Origin: an uncultured Roseobacter sp. | GTDB lineage: Bacteria; Pseudomonadota; Alphaproteobacteria; Rhodobacterales; Rhodobacteraceae | Direction: 5' to 3' | Length of the DNA stretch: 64,000 nt | NCBI RefSeq assembly: GCF_947492555.1 | Contig: NZ_CANLNE010000003.1 | Span: 744,001 to 808,000 of the forward strand | Shown here: positions 8,721 to 17,571 of the stretch, piece after piece | How positions within the stretch are numbered: the first letter of the stretch is position 1 | How the letters are laid out: each line of letters starts with the position of its first letter | Program-made: the position numbers and the translations under genes | Notes under the pieces: model-generated | The model's database searches: none | What the model saw: only the letters and a program-made list of their open reading frames with translations | Told to the model about the DNA's origin: nothing

Positions 8721-10381
8721 GCGGACCCCCCTCCGATGCGCGCGGGATGCGCAAGGCGGCTGTCCAACAGATCACCCGTTTCCTGGGCAATCGGGTAGGC
8801 GACATAGGATAGCGCCGCGTTGATCTGTTTCAGCAGGCGCAGTGTTTCCTGATGAATGTTCGTGGTGTCGAAACTGGCAGAGGGCCCTTGCTGCAAACGT
8901 TTGAGGTGCCGCTCCTGCAGCCGCTGTTCCTCGATGCGGATACGGTCCTTTTCAGCCACCAGTTGCCGCGCCGCCTCGGCGTCGCCGGTGGTCAGCACGC
9001 GCAGCGCAAGCTGGCCGTTGGAGACCACCTGATCGTGGAAATCCTGCAAGTCGTCAAAGCCCTCGTCGGAAAAGGCAAGCGCTCCATCCTGCATTTTCTG
9101 GGCAAGGGCCACGAGATTGACGGCAATCCGGTCGGCGGCCTCCTCGAGACTGTTGGCCATGGCCACCGTCTCAAGTGTCTTTTTTTCCTCGGTTTCGTTC
9201 AGTTCGGTTTCGCGCAGCCGCGATATGTAGATCTTGACCTCGAAATGCATGCGGTCAATGTCGTCTTCGCGACGCTCGATCACGCGGGCAAGATCCGGGT
9301 CCCAGGCGCGAAACAGCCGCATGACCGGCACCAGTGTCGCGTGAACCGTTTCCGCCATGCGCAGCAGTTCCCGTTGCGCGCAGGCCAGCGCCAGCGGCGC
9401 GTGATCCAGCGCAGCCTGATCCAGGGCGGAGACGCTGTCGCGAACCGTTTGTGGATGCTTGGGCAGGGCCTTTTCAGTCAGCCGTATCAGAGGGCCAACC
9501 AGCGGCAGTGCCAGCACGAGCAGCGCGGCATTCAGGCCGATATGCAGTATGACAGCCTGTTGACCGGGAGCAGTGGCCAGAAACTGCATGTCCAGCAGGC
9601 CACTGATTAACAGGATAAGAAACAGCGCCGTCACCGCCCCACGTGCCAGCAGATTGCCCAGCACCACCAGCCTTGCGGGGCGTTCACCGCGCCACAGAAG
9701 AGCAAAGGGGATGATCGCTCCGCCGAGATTGGCACCGATCACCATGGCCCCTGCGACCGGTCCGGCGATCACCCCTGCCGCTGCGAAGGTGGCATAGGTG
9801 AGCACAGCAACCAGACTGGAATGCATGATCCAGGCGAGCAGCGCGCCGATGATATAGGCGCTCAGCAGATCCGCTTCGAAGTAACCGCCGATGGCCCGCA
9901 CGATGTCGTTTTCTGCAACCGGCGCGGTGGCCGCGCGGATCATGTCCAGCGACATCAGCACCAGCGCCAGACCAAGGATGATCCGCCCGATCTGCTTTGC
10001 CTTGCGATTGCTGGCCTTGAGGAAGATCACGACCCCGGCCAGCAGAATAAAGGGAATGACACCCTGCACCGGCATAAACAGCACCTGCGCCATCAGGGCA
10101 GACCCGAGGTCGGCACCCAGCAGCAGCGCAAGGGCCGTTTGCGGTGCCAGAATGCCCGACACCGTGAACCCGGCGCCAATCAGGGCGACCGCCGTCGCGC
10201 TTTGCATCAGCATGGCGGCAAGAACGCCACCGGATGCAGAGGACGCCGGACTGCCCGACAGGGTTTTCAATCTGCGCTTGAGTTGTGGCAGGAAAGCACG
10301 CTCCACGCCGGTTCGGATCAGTCGGACGGACCACAACAAAAGTGCGACTGCTGCTGCCAGGTGAACCGCCAGCGTAATCAT
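8717..10381 (-). CDS. Na+/phosphate cotransporter family protein with PhoU-like tail
   Basis: 554 residues. The N-terminal 300 residues form two repeats of the NptA/PNaS domain, each with the glutamine/serine-rich signature: SATAVALIGAGF in the first, and MHSSLVAVLTYATF with GANLGGAI in the second. The C-terminal 200 residues are helical and charged, resembling a PhoU domain (ETVAMANSLEEAADRI). It imports inorganic phosphate with sodium at the inner membrane. It is divergent from the DeoR/phn operon, so the 170-base gap at 10382-10554 controls two phosphorus uptake systems. Confidence 0.92.
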   Translation of the reverse strand: MITLAVHLAAAVALLLWSVRLIRTGVERAFLPQLKRRLKTLSGSPASSASGGVLAAMLMQSATAVALIGAGFTVSGILAPQTALALLLGADLGSALMAQVLFMPVQGVIPFILLAGVVIFLKASNRKAKQIGRIILGLALVLMSLDMIRAATAPVAENDIVRAIGGYFEADLLSAYIIGALLAWIMHSSLVAVLTYATFAAAGVIAGPVAGAMVIGANLGGAIIPFALLWRGERPARLVVLGNLLARGAVTALFLILLISGLLDMQFLATAPGQQAVILHIGLNAALLVLALPLVGPLIRLTEKALPKHPQTVRDSVSALDQAALDHAPLALACAQRELLRMAETVHATLVPVMRLFRAWDPDLARVIERREDDIDRMHFEVKIYISRLRETELNETEEKKTLETVAMANSLEEAADRIAVNLVALAQKMQDGALAFSDEGFDDLQDFHDQVVSNGQLALRVLTTGDAEAARQLVAEKDRIRIEEQRLQERHLKRLQQGPSASFDTTNIHQETLRLLKQINAALSYVAYPIAQETGDLLDSRLAHPARIGGGSA

Positions 10382-10434
10382 GTCGCACCGCGCGTATTTC
10401 GGGATTTGTGAGGCAAAATCGGTCCGAGGGTCTC

Positions 10435-10525
10435 CTACTGCGTTGGTAAGACCTCAATTTTGAGCAGTAGTTTGTGGGATAAGCAACAAAATAATTGCAA
10501 AGGAAGCCTAAACACCTCAATCTTG
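10435..10525. promoter_or_regulatory. Divergent control region with nested inverted and direct repeats
   Basis: Between the Na/Pi gene and the DeoR gene lies an inverted repeat CTACTGC (10435-10441)/GCAGTAG (10464-10470). Its interior ends in the palindrome CTCAATTTTGAG (10453-10464). The box ACCTCAATTTTG (10451-10462) recurs as ACCTCAATCTTG at 10514-10525, 63 bases away, close to six helical turns. This looks like a regulator operator with a second helical-phase copy. Which of the two divergent genes it controls, and whether the DeoR protein is the ligand, is inference. Confidence 0.55.
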
Positions 10526-10554
10526 TTTCTTGAAGCGGGGGCGGCAGATGCCGA

Positions 10555-11415
10555 ATGATACCGGCAGAGCAAGGCGGGAACGTGGGTAAACGCGACGGCA
10601 AACTGAAAAAATCTGAACGTCGTGCGCAGATCCTGCTGGAACTAAAGCTGCGCCCGCACGTGCGGATCAGCGAGCTTGCACGCCGCTTTAATGCCTCGGC
10701 GGAAACCCTGCGCCGCGATCTGGATGCGCTGGCAAAGGATGGCCTCATTCACCGGGCGCATGGCGGTGCGTCGGCGCCGTCGCGCGGGCACTACCCGAGC
10801 CTTGATGAGCGCACCGTGGAGCGGATTTCCGAGCGGGAACGCATCGCGCATCTGGCGGCCGCCGCGGTGCATGACGGCGAAACGCTCATGATCGATTCCG
10901 GGTCGACCACCATCGAGCTGGCAAAGGCGCTGGCGTATCGCGACGTGTCCTGCACCGTCATCACCAACTCGCTGCCCGTTGCGATGACGCTTGGCCATGG
11001 CGCGGCCAATGTGATGATGTGTCCGGGTGAGTACCAGCCATCGGAAAGCGCGGTGATCGGGACCGAGACGCTGGAGTTTCTGCGCCAGTATTCCGTCGAC
11101 CGCTGCATGATCGGTACATCCGGGTTTTCCGTCGAGGGCGTGTCTGAAACCGTGCATGGCTTTGCGGCGATCAAGCGCGAAATGCTGCGGCGCGCCGGGC
11201 TGCGCCAGCTTTTGGTCGGTTCCGACAAATTCGGGCAAAAGGGTCTGGTGCGCGTCGCCGGGCTTGACGGGCTGGACACGGTTTTCGTGGACGCGCGCCC
11301 GCAGAAGAAACTGCTAGCAGCACTTGATGCGGCAGGGGTCGATATTCGGGTTGCAGATCGGGCGCCGCTCCGCACACACTCGGACGAAATGAAACCAAGG
11401 GAGGAAAATACATGA
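10555..11415 (+). CDS. DeoR/GlpR family transcriptional regulator
   Basis: 286 residues from the ATG at 10555. A GTG at 10582 with AAGGCGGGAAC before it is an equally good start giving 277. The N-terminal DeoR winged helix reads RISELARRFNASAETLRRDL (about 44-63). The C-terminal sugar-phosphate sensor domain contains IDSGSTTIELAKAL and the KREMLRRA/LLVGSDKFG motifs common to the family. DeoR-type repressors usually bind phosphorylated sugars or related phosphoesters. The stop overlaps the phnD start (ATGA), so it is the first gene of the phosphonate-type operon and likely autoregulated. Confidence 0.9.
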   Translation: MIPAEQGGNVGKRDGKLKKSERRAQILLELKLRPHVRISELARRFNASAETLRRDLDALAKDGLIHRAHGGASAPSRGHYPSLDERTVERISERERIAHLAAAAVHDGETLMIDSGSTTIELAKALAYRDVSCTVITNSLPVAMTLGHGAANVMMCPGEYQPSESAVIGTETLEFLRQYSVDRCMIGTSGFSVEGVSETVHGFAAIKREMLRRAGLRQLLVGSDKFGQKGLVRVAGLDGLDTVFVDARPQKKLLAALDAAGVDIRVADRAPLRTHSDEMKPREENT

Positions 11416-12386
11416 AACTCAATATCAAGCTGTTGCTGAGCGCATCTGCGATTGCCTTTATGTCAATCGGGTCGACCGCATCCGCACAGGACTGTCCGCG
11501 CGGGGACCTGGATGACCGCTTCTGCGATGCCGATGGCGACCTGATCGCGGATATTCCGTCGGATGCCGCCGATCAGCTCGACCCCGATACATTAATCTTT
11601 GCCTACACGCCGGTCGAAGATCCCGCCGTCTACAAAGCCGCGTGGTCTGATTTCCTGGAGCATCTCGAAGCGGAAACCGGCAAGGATGTGGTGTTCTTCC
11701 CGGTGCAGAACAACGCGGCCCAGATTGAGGCGATGCGGTCCGGCCGCTTGCATATCGCGGGCTTCAACACCGGGTCGAACCCGCTGGCGGTGAACTGCGC
11801 GGGCTTCCGGCCCTTTACCATCATGGCCTCCAAAGACGGCAATTTCGGCTACGAGATGGAGATCATCACCTATCCGGGCTCCGGCATCGAGAAGGTCGAG
11901 GACATCAAGGGCAAGCAACTGGCTTTCACCTCGCCGACCTCCAACTCCGGCTTCAAGGCACCTTCGGCGATCCTGAAAAGTGATTTCGATCTGCTGCCGG
12001 AGCGGGATTTTGAGCCGGTTTACTCTGGCAAACACGACAATTCGATCCTCGGCGTGGCCAACAAGGATTATCTTGCCGCCTCCATCGCCAATTCGGTCAA
12101 GTCGCGGATGATCAGCCGGGATGTGATCAGCGAGGATGACGTGATCACCATCTACAAATCACAGACCTTCCCGACCACGGGCTTTGGCACGGTCTACAAT
12201 CTGGCCCCTGAATTGCAGGAAAAGATCCGTAATGCCTTCTTCAGCTTTGAATGGGAGGGCACCTCGCTGGAGGCGGAGTTCTCCAAGTCGAACGAGGGCC
12301 AGTTTCTGGAAATGACCTATCAGGAATTCTGGGACGTGATCCGCAAGATTGATGCGGCCAACGGCGTTTCCTACGCCTGCCAATAA
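11412..12386 (+). CDS. phnD: Phosphonate/phosphite-type ABC transporter periplasmic binding protein
   Basis: 324 residues with a Sec signal peptide ending near ASAQD (residue 26). The phosphate/phosphonate oxyanion loop is visible as [18 protein letters not shown] (about 175-192), the hallmark of PhnD/PtxB/HtxB proteins. An extra acidic N-terminal stretch, [17 protein letters not shown], resembles other roseobacter PhnD proteins. It is encoded between the DeoR regulator and phnC; a stable hairpin in the gap to phnC may protect its mRNA. Whether the ligand is a phosphonate, phosphite or a small phosphoester cannot be decided from sequence. Confidence 0.92.
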   Translation: MKLNIKLLLSASAIAFMSIGSTASAQDCPRGDLDDRFCDADGDLIADIPSDAADQLDPDTLIFAYTPVEDPAVYKAAWSDFLEHLEAETGKDVVFFPVQNNAAQIEAMRSGRLHIAGFNTGSNPLAVNCAGFRPFTIMASKDGNFGYEMEIITYPGSGIEKVEDIKGKQLAFTSPTSNSGFKAPSAILKSDFDLLPERDFEPVYSGKHDNSILGVANKDYLAASIANSVKSRMISRDVISEDDVITIYKSQTFPTTGFGTVYNLAPELQEKIRNAFFSFEWEGTSLEAEFSKSNEGQFLEMTYQEFWDVIRKIDAANGVSYACQ

Positions 12387-12404
12387 AAATCAACCACAAC
12401 ATCT

Positions 12405-12430
12405 TGCAGGCCCGCGTGTCCGGGCCTGCA
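12405..12430 (+). promoter_or_regulatory. Intercistronic stem-loop between phnD and phnC
   Basis: GCAGGCCCG (12406-12414) pairs perfectly with CGGGCCTGC (12421-12429) across a six-base loop, plus a T-A closing pair. No T-run follows, so it is not a standard intrinsic terminator. Such hairpins after binding-protein genes commonly stabilise the upstream message or attenuate read-through so that the binding protein is made in excess. Confidence 0.6.
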
Positions 12431-12451
12431 GTCCTTTGTCAGGGGCGGGGC

Positions 12452-13246
12452 ATGCTGCAGCTAAAAAAACTCACAAAAACCTACAAGACCGGTGATCAGG
12501 CGCTGAAAGCCATCGATCTTGAGGTGCCGAAAGGCCAGGTGCTGGCGCTAATCGGGCCCTCGGGCGCGGGGAAGTCCACGATGATCCGCTGCATCAACCG
12601 GCTGGTGGAACCGTCGAGCGGAGAGGTTCTGCTGGACGGTGTCGATCTGGCGCGTTTGGGGTCAGGTGCCTTGCGCAAGGCCCGGCGCGAAATGGGCATG
12701 ATCTTTCAGGAATACGCGCTGGTCGAACGGTTGACCGTAATGGAAAACGTGCTGTCCGGACGGCTTGGTTTTGTCGGCTTTTGGCGCTCGTTCCTGCGCA
12801 AATACCCGCAGCCGGATGTGGACGAGGCGTTTCGTCTGCTGGACCGCGTGGGGCTCCTGCACATGGCGGACAAACGCGCCGACGAATTGTCGGGCGGTCA
12901 GCGTCAGCGCGTGGGCATTTGCCGCGCGCTGATCCAGAACCCGAAACTGTTGCTGGTAGACGAACCCACCGCCTCTCTCGACCCCAAGACCAGTCGCCAG
13001 ATCATGCGTCTGATCACTGAGCTTTGCCGCGAGCGGGGCTTGGCCGCGATCATCAACATTCACGATGTGGCGCTGGCGCAGATGTTCGTGCCGCGCGTTG
13101 TCGGCCTGCGGTTTGGCGAGATCGTCTTTGACGGTCCCCCAACCGGGCTGACATCTGAAAAACTCACGGAAATCTACGGCGAAGAAGACTGGGAAGCGAC
13201 CATCGAGAAAGTCGATGACAGTGATGACATCGAGGCCGCGGAATGA
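12452..13246 (+). CDS. phnC: Phosphonate-type ABC transporter ATP-binding protein
   Basis: 264 residues from the ATG at 12452, which is preceded by the purine-rich AGGGGCGGGGC; the frame is open further upstream, but that part lies in the hairpin region. Walker [10 protein letters not shown], signature [15 protein letters not shown] and Walker [13 protein letters not shown] are intact, and the H-loop is NIHDVALAQ, as in PhnC. The C-terminal end is acidic. The start of phnE1 overlaps its stop (ATGA). It drives uptake through PhnE1/PhnE2. Confidence 0.94.
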   Translation: MLQLKKLTKTYKTGDQALKAIDLEVPKGQVLALIGPSGAGKSTMIRCINRLVEPSSGEVLLDGVDLARLGSGALRKARREMGMIFQEYALVERLTVMENVLSGRLGFVGFWRSFLRKYPQPDVDEAFRLLDRVGLLHMADKRADELSGGQRQRVGICRALIQNPKLLLVDEPTASLDPKTSRQIMRLITELCRERGLAAIINIHDVALAQMFVPRVVGLRFGEIVFDGPPTGLTSEKLTEIYGEEDWEATIEKVDDSDDIEAAE

Positions 13247-14058
13247 GTGAGATGCGTCTGGAGGACAAGCTGGGCACGGCCTGGCGCAAACCGCATTTCA
13301 TCAAGAACCCGACCCTGCGGTTGGGGCTGATCGCGGGGTTCATTGCCTATATGATCGCCGCCGTATTGACCATCGAGGTCGACTGGGGCCGCGTCTATGA
13401 GGGTCTGGACCGCGGGGCCGCCTTTGTGCTGGCCTTCACCAGCCCGGATTTCGTGTCGCGGGCCAGCGACATCTGGGAGGGTCTCTTCGAAAGCATCGTG
13501 ATGACGGTCGCGGCCTCTGTTGTGGGCATCGCGATCTCGATCCCCATCGGTCTGGGGGCCGCGCGCAACATTGCGCCGCTGCCGGTTTACGTCGTGTGCC
13601 GCGGTATCGTCGCCATCAGCCGGGCGCTGCAGGAAATCATCGTCGCGATCCTGCTGGTGGCGATCTTTGGTTTCGGGCCCCTGGCCGGTTTCCTGACACT
13701 CTCCTTTGCCACCATCGGATTCCTGTCGAAACTGCTGGCAGAGGATATCGAAGCCATGGACCGCGTGCAGGCCGAGGCGATCAAGGCATCGGGCGCGCGC
13801 TGGACGCAGTGGATCAACTACGGGGTGCAGCCGCAGGTCATGCCGCGTCTGGTGGGGCTGTCCATGTACCGGATCGATATCAATTTTCGCGAGAGCGCCA
13901 TTCTGGGCCTTGTCGGGGCCGGGGGGATTGGGGCCACGCTGAACACCGCCTTCGACCGTTATGAATACGACACGGCGGCGGCAATCCTGCTCCTGATTAT
14001 TGGCATCGTGATGGCGCTCGAATACCTCTCGGGCGTCATCCGGGCGAGGGTGCAATAA
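13243..14058 (+). CDS. phnE: Phosphonate-type ABC transporter permease, first copy
   Basis: 271 residues with about six hydrophobic segments. The EAA loop is seen as [27 protein letters not shown] spacing (about 174-196), followed by [16 protein letters not shown], a stretch strongly conserved in PhnE. It pairs with the next gene to form a heterodimeric channel, as in other PhnCDE1E2 systems. It overlaps phnC by four bases and phnE2 by one (TAATG). Confidence 0.93.
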   Translation: MSEMRLEDKLGTAWRKPHFIKNPTLRLGLIAGFIAYMIAAVLTIEVDWGRVYEGLDRGAAFVLAFTSPDFVSRASDIWEGLFESIVMTVAASVVGIAISIPIGLGAARNIAPLPVYVVCRGIVAISRALQEIIVAILLVAIFGFGPLAGFLTLSFATIGFLSKLLAEDIEAMDRVQAEAIKASGARWTQWINYGVQPQVMPRLVGLSMYRIDINFRESAILGLVGAGGIGATLNTAFDRYEYDTAAAILLLIIGIVMALEYLSGVIRARVQ

Positions 14059-14873
14059 TGCCGGTGCTTGATCAGAACGGGACGCAGGTCTGGCGTCGTC
14101 GCACCGGACGCGAGAGCCTTGCGCGCTGGTTTGGATGGCTGCTCGGGGTCGCGATCTTTGTCTATTGCTGGCAGATCATTTCGGACGCGACCACATGGTT
14201 CTTCGTCTGGGATGCGCCGCGCATTGCCAATGACATCTGGACCCGCGCCACCCCGCCGCGGTGGGAATACATCACCCAGTTGGGCCGCCCGATCTGGGAC
14301 ACGCTGAACATCGCCACGCTGGGCACGCTGATCTCGCTGTGTCTGGCCGTGCCGGTCGCCTTCCTGGCAGCGCGGAACACGACCCCCTCGGCGTTGTTCA
14401 TCCGGCCCATCGCGCTGCTGATCATCGTCTCCACTCGCTCCATCAACTCACTGATCTGGGCGCTTTTGCTGATTGCCATCATCGGCCCGGGCGTCTTTGC
14501 GGGCGTTGTTGCCATTGCCATCCGCTCCATCGGGTTCTGCGCCAAGCTGCTCTATGAGGCGATCGAGGAAATCGACCAGACGCAGGTCGAAGCGATCACC
14601 GCCACGGGCGCGTCGCGCTGGCAGGTGATGGCCTACGGCATCGTGCCGCAAATCCTGCCCGCCTTTGCCGGCATCGCGGTCTTCCGTTGGGACATCAATA
14701 TCCGCGAATCCACCGTGCTGGGGCTTGTAGGCGCGGGCGGGATCGGCCTGCAACTCTCGGCCTCTCTGAACGTGCTTGCCTGGCCGCAGGTCAGCCTGAT
14801 CCTGATCGTGATCCTTTTTGCGGTGGTGATCAGCGAATGGGTGTCGGCCAAAGTCCGCGGCGCAATCATATGA
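14058..14873 (+). CDS. phnE: Phosphonate-type ABC transporter permease, second copy
   Basis: 271 residues, the paralogue of the preceding permease. The EAA loop reads QVEAITATGASRWQVMAYG, followed by [16 protein letters not shown]. The N-terminus has an extra cytoplasmic arginine-rich stretch (WRRRTGRESLARW) before the first helix. Its stop overlaps the start of the HAD phosphatase gene (ATGA), so that enzyme is translationally linked to the importer. Confidence 0.93.
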   Translation: MPVLDQNGTQVWRRRTGRESLARWFGWLLGVAIFVYCWQIISDATTWFFVWDAPRIANDIWTRATPPRWEYITQLGRPIWDTLNIATLGTLISLCLAVPVAFLAARNTTPSALFIRPIALLIIVSTRSINSLIWALLLIAIIGPGVFAGVVAIAIRSIGFCAKLLYEAIEEIDQTQVEAITATGASRWQVMAYGIVPQILPAFAGIAVFRWDINIRESTVLGLVGAGGIGLQLSASLNVLAWPQVSLILIVILFAVVISEWVSAKVRGAII

Positions 14874-15775
14874 AGACCCTGAGTGCTTCGGAGGCGTTTG
14901 ATGCCTATGAAGCCGTGCGCGCCCGACTGCCGAAGGCTGCTGAAGTCAGGTCTGCGCCGCGCCGGATTGACACATTGGCAGACATCACGGAGGATTTTGA
15001 CGTCTTCCTGCTCGACGCTTTTGGGGTGCTGAATATCGGCGAAACGACCATCGCGGGCACACCGGAACGTGTGCGCGATCTGCAGGCCGCCGGTAAGCGC
15101 GTGCTGGTGGTCTCCAATGCCGCCAGCGTGCCGCGGGAGGTTCTGCTGCGTAAATACAAGACGCTTGGATATGGCTTTGCGCCGGAGGATCTGGTCACCA
15201 GCAGGATGGCGACAATTGCGGGACTGACGGAGATGCCGGACAGGCTTTGGGGCATCATGAGCCTGTCTGCCGCGTCGCTGGAGGATTTTGGTGCCATGCG
15301 GTCGGATTTTCTTGGGGATGATCCGGCGCCTTACGACAGGGCAGAGGGGTTTTTGCTGATCGGCAGTGGGGAATGGACCGAAAAGCGGCAAGACCTGCTT
15401 GAAGCGGCCCTGACCCGCCATGCCCGTCCCGTGGTGATCGCCAACCCGGATATCATCGCACCGAGGGAGCACGGGTTCACCACGGAGCCGGGATTTTTCG
15501 CACACCGTCTGGCCGAAAGAACCGGCGTTGTACCGCGATTTTTCGGAAAACCTTTCGCGGATATTTATGATCTTGCCTTCGCGGCCCTGCCGCCGACGGA
15601 CCCATCCCGTATCGTCATGGTTGGAGACAGCTTGCACACCGATATCCTTGGCGCGCACACGGCGGGCATCGCATCTGTGCTCATTTCGGATTTCGGATTT
15701 TTCGCCAACGAAGAGGTGTCGGCGGCGATCACCCGGTCGGGTATCGTGCCTGATTACATTGCAAGGCGCCCTTAG
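14870..15775 (+). CDS. HAD-superfamily hydrolase, TIGR01459-like (NagD/HAD-IIA class)
   Basis: 301 residues from the ATG overlapping the phnE2 stop. HAD motif I is LLDAFGVLN with the nucleophile/acid aspartates modified to D-x-F (residues ~46-50). Motif II is VVSNAAS, the lysine motif lies near FGKPFADIYD, and motif IV is IVMVGDSLHTDILGA. This layout with a long cap between motifs II and III is the HAD-IIA class, whose members dephosphorylate small phosphoesters such as pyridoxal phosphate or glycerol phosphate. Its fusion to a PhnCDE operon suggests that the imported compound, or its product, is a phosphoester; that is inference. Confidence 0.88.
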   Translation: MKTLSASEAFDAYEAVRARLPKAAEVRSAPRRIDTLADITEDFDVFLLDAFGVLNIGETTIAGTPERVRDLQAAGKRVLVVSNAASVPREVLLRKYKTLGYGFAPEDLVTSRMATIAGLTEMPDRLWGIMSLSAASLEDFGAMRSDFLGDDPAPYDRAEGFLLIGSGEWTEKRQDLLEAALTRHARPVVIANPDIIAPREHGFTTEPGFFAHRLAERTGVVPRFFGKPFADIYDLAFAALPPTDPSRIVMVGDSLHTDILGAHTAGIASVLISDFGFFANEEVSAAITRSGIVPDYIARRP

Positions 15776-15830
15776 CCAGCCCATCGTGCCGTGTAGTCAG
15801 ATTTCACACGACGAGGTCTAAAACGCGACG

Positions 15831-17450
15831 CTAAATCCCGTGCTTGCGCAGGAAACCCTTGGTTTGCGCGACGCAGTCATGCCACGCGGGTTCGTATCCC
15901 AACAGAATATGGTTCTTGCTTTCCAGCGGCACGAATTCCGCGTTGTCGATGCCGATGGCCAATTCGCGGCCCTGTTCGATTGATATCCGCTGGTCCTCGC
16001 GCGCGTGGAACACGATTGTCGGCGCCTTGACCTTGGAAAGGCTGTCGCGCACGTCGATTGTTCCGAAAGCCTCCTGAAAGCGTACCGCGTTTTCGGGAGA
16101 GACGGTCAAACGCTGGAATTCATCGAACCAGGCCAGATCCTCCGGCTTGGCATCCGGCATGAAGGTCTGGGAAAAGATGTGGCGGTAGGCCGGGTTGGCG
16201 GTGCCCCAGCCGTGGCGGGTCAGGGTCAGCACCGCTTCACGCCGCGCCTGTTCCTCCGGGCTCGCGCCGATGCGCCACCCAGTCGTGTACCCGGCAATCA
16301 GGATCAGGCCCGAGACACGTTCAGGATGGCGGGCGGCGTATGCGACGCTCACAGCACAGCCTTGCGAAATGCCCAGCAGCGGGAAGCGTTCCAGCCCCAG
16401 CGCATCGACAACGGTTTCCAGATCCTTCACGAAGGCGTCGAAGGTGATGTCGGGCACGTCCCAATCCGACAGGCCGTTGCCGCGTTCGTCATAGCGGATG
16501 AACCGCCGACCGGTCGCGCAGGCGTCGAACGTCGGACCCCAGATCGGGCTGTTGCAATCAAGCTCCAGATGGTTGAGCCAGTTGGCGGCCTTGACCAGCG
16601 GCGGGCCCTCGCCAATGCTGGCATGGGCAATCCGGACGCCATCGCTTGCCCGGCAGAATCCGATCTGCTGCTTGCGCAGCATACGCCGCTGTATTGTTTC
16701 ATCCGGACGGGCGTGCAGGGTGCCATCGTCCAGGGCCTCGGTGACGTCCGGCATCAGAGGGCCCGAGACCTGGAGCCCGGCGTCTTTGGCAGCCGCAAGG
16801 AAATCCGCCTCGCAGTGGCGCGCTTCCTGTTCCCGCCCGGTGTGCGCCAGCGCGTGGATGAGGCTGCGCGCGGCTTCTTCCTGCAACGGGGTCTGCTCTT
16901 TCCAGTGGCGCGCCCATTTCACCGCTTCCACCCGGTCGATCTCCGGGTGCAGCGCCAGCCTGCGCAACACGTTCAGGCGCAGCAGGTGCACATCTTCACG
17001 CTCCGACAGCAGCCAGTTGTCGAAATCCGCATCGCCCGCATGGTCCAGCCCGTCCAGGAACGGCAGTTCCAGCTGGCTGGCCATCACACGCAACTCCGGC
17101 GGCGGGATAAACGGCGGATCGTCGAGCAGACGTGCCCGTATGCCCAGCAGATCGACGGTTGCGGTTTCCGCAGCAAAGGCCACGCGCTCGCGGTCGGCAA
17201 CGATGCGCGGGGTTGCCGCGTCATCCACAACGGCACGCAACCTGCTCAGCGCCCAGCGGAGCGAGCCGCGCGGGTCATCAGGCAGATCCCAGAAGAGCTC
17301 GCACAGCCGTTCCCGCCGGACAGGGCGCGCCGTGGCGACCAGATAGCCCAAAACCGCCCGCGCCTTGCGCGAGGCAGGCAGCGAGACGGGCGTGCCATTT
17401 CGGGTGACCGACAGCTCGCCCAGCAGGGAAATGCGCAGCGAAGGGTTCAT
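15831..17450 (-). CDS. SARP/BTAD-type transcriptional activator fused to an alpha/beta hydrolase
   Basis: About 539 residues from ATG 17450; a GTG at 17477 is in frame, but neither has a clear ribosome binding site. Residues 1-90 form an OmpR-like winged helix of the SARP kind (LGELSV...SRKARAVLGYL...WALSRLR). Residues ~90-240 are a helical bacterial transcriptional activation domain (EEAARSLIHALAHTGREQEA). Residues ~260-539 form an alpha/beta hydrolase with nucleophile elbow GISQGCA, an acid in HAREDQRI and histidine in SKNHILLG. Thus a DNA-binding regulator carries an apparently complete serine-hydrolase triad. It is divergent from the homocysteine methyltransferase gene. Confidence 0.88.
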   Translation of the reverse strand: MNPSLRISLLGELSVTRNGTPVSLPASRKARAVLGYLVATARPVRRERLCELFWDLPDDPRGSLRWALSRLRAVVDDAATPRIVADRERVAFAAETATVDLLGIRARLLDDPPFIPPPELRVMASQLELPFLDGLDHAGDADFDNWLLSEREDVHLLRLNVLRRLALHPEIDRVEAVKWARHWKEQTPLQEEAARSLIHALAHTGREQEARHCEADFLAAAKDAGLQVSGPLMPDVTEALDDGTLHARPDETIQRRMLRKQQIGFCRASDGVRIAHASIGEGPPLVKAANWLNHLELDCNSPIWGPTFDACATGRRFIRYDERGNGLSDWDVPDITFDAFVKDLETVVDALGLERFPLLGISQGCAVSVAYAARHPERVSGLILIAGYTTGWRIGASPEEQARREAVLTLTRHGWGTANPAYRHIFSQTFMPDAKPEDLAWFDEFQRLTVSPENAVRFQEAFGTIDVRDSLSKVKAPTIVFHAREDQRISIEQGRELAIGIDNAEFVPLESKNHILLGYEPAWHDCVAQTKGFLRKHGI

Positions 17451-17497
17451 AAATCCGGCTTGTGCCTCAATTAACACGGGGTTTCTAGAAAAATTAA

Positions 17498-17518
17498 ACG
17501 CTCACTACCACGCTCACT
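17498..17518. promoter_or_regulatory. Tandem direct repeat, candidate SARP operator
   Basis: The nine-base word ACGCTCACT occurs at 17498-17506 and again at 17510-17518, a 12-base period. It lies in the divergent gap between the SARP-hydrolase gene and the homocysteine methyltransferase gene. SARP activators are known to bind direct repeats about one helical turn apart near the promoter they activate. The link to this regulator is inference. Confidence 0.5.
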
Positions 17519-17571
17519 CACACGGTGGGGCAGGAGAAGGGCGCGTTCGTTTATGATTTTTGGAGATTACG

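Noticed and set aside
16005-17474. Very long plus-strand frame (489 codons) opposite the SARP-hydrolase gene
   Set aside because: It is the antisense shadow of a GC-rich gene; its composition is Arg/Gln/His-rich without domains, while the minus strand shows clear catalytic motifs.
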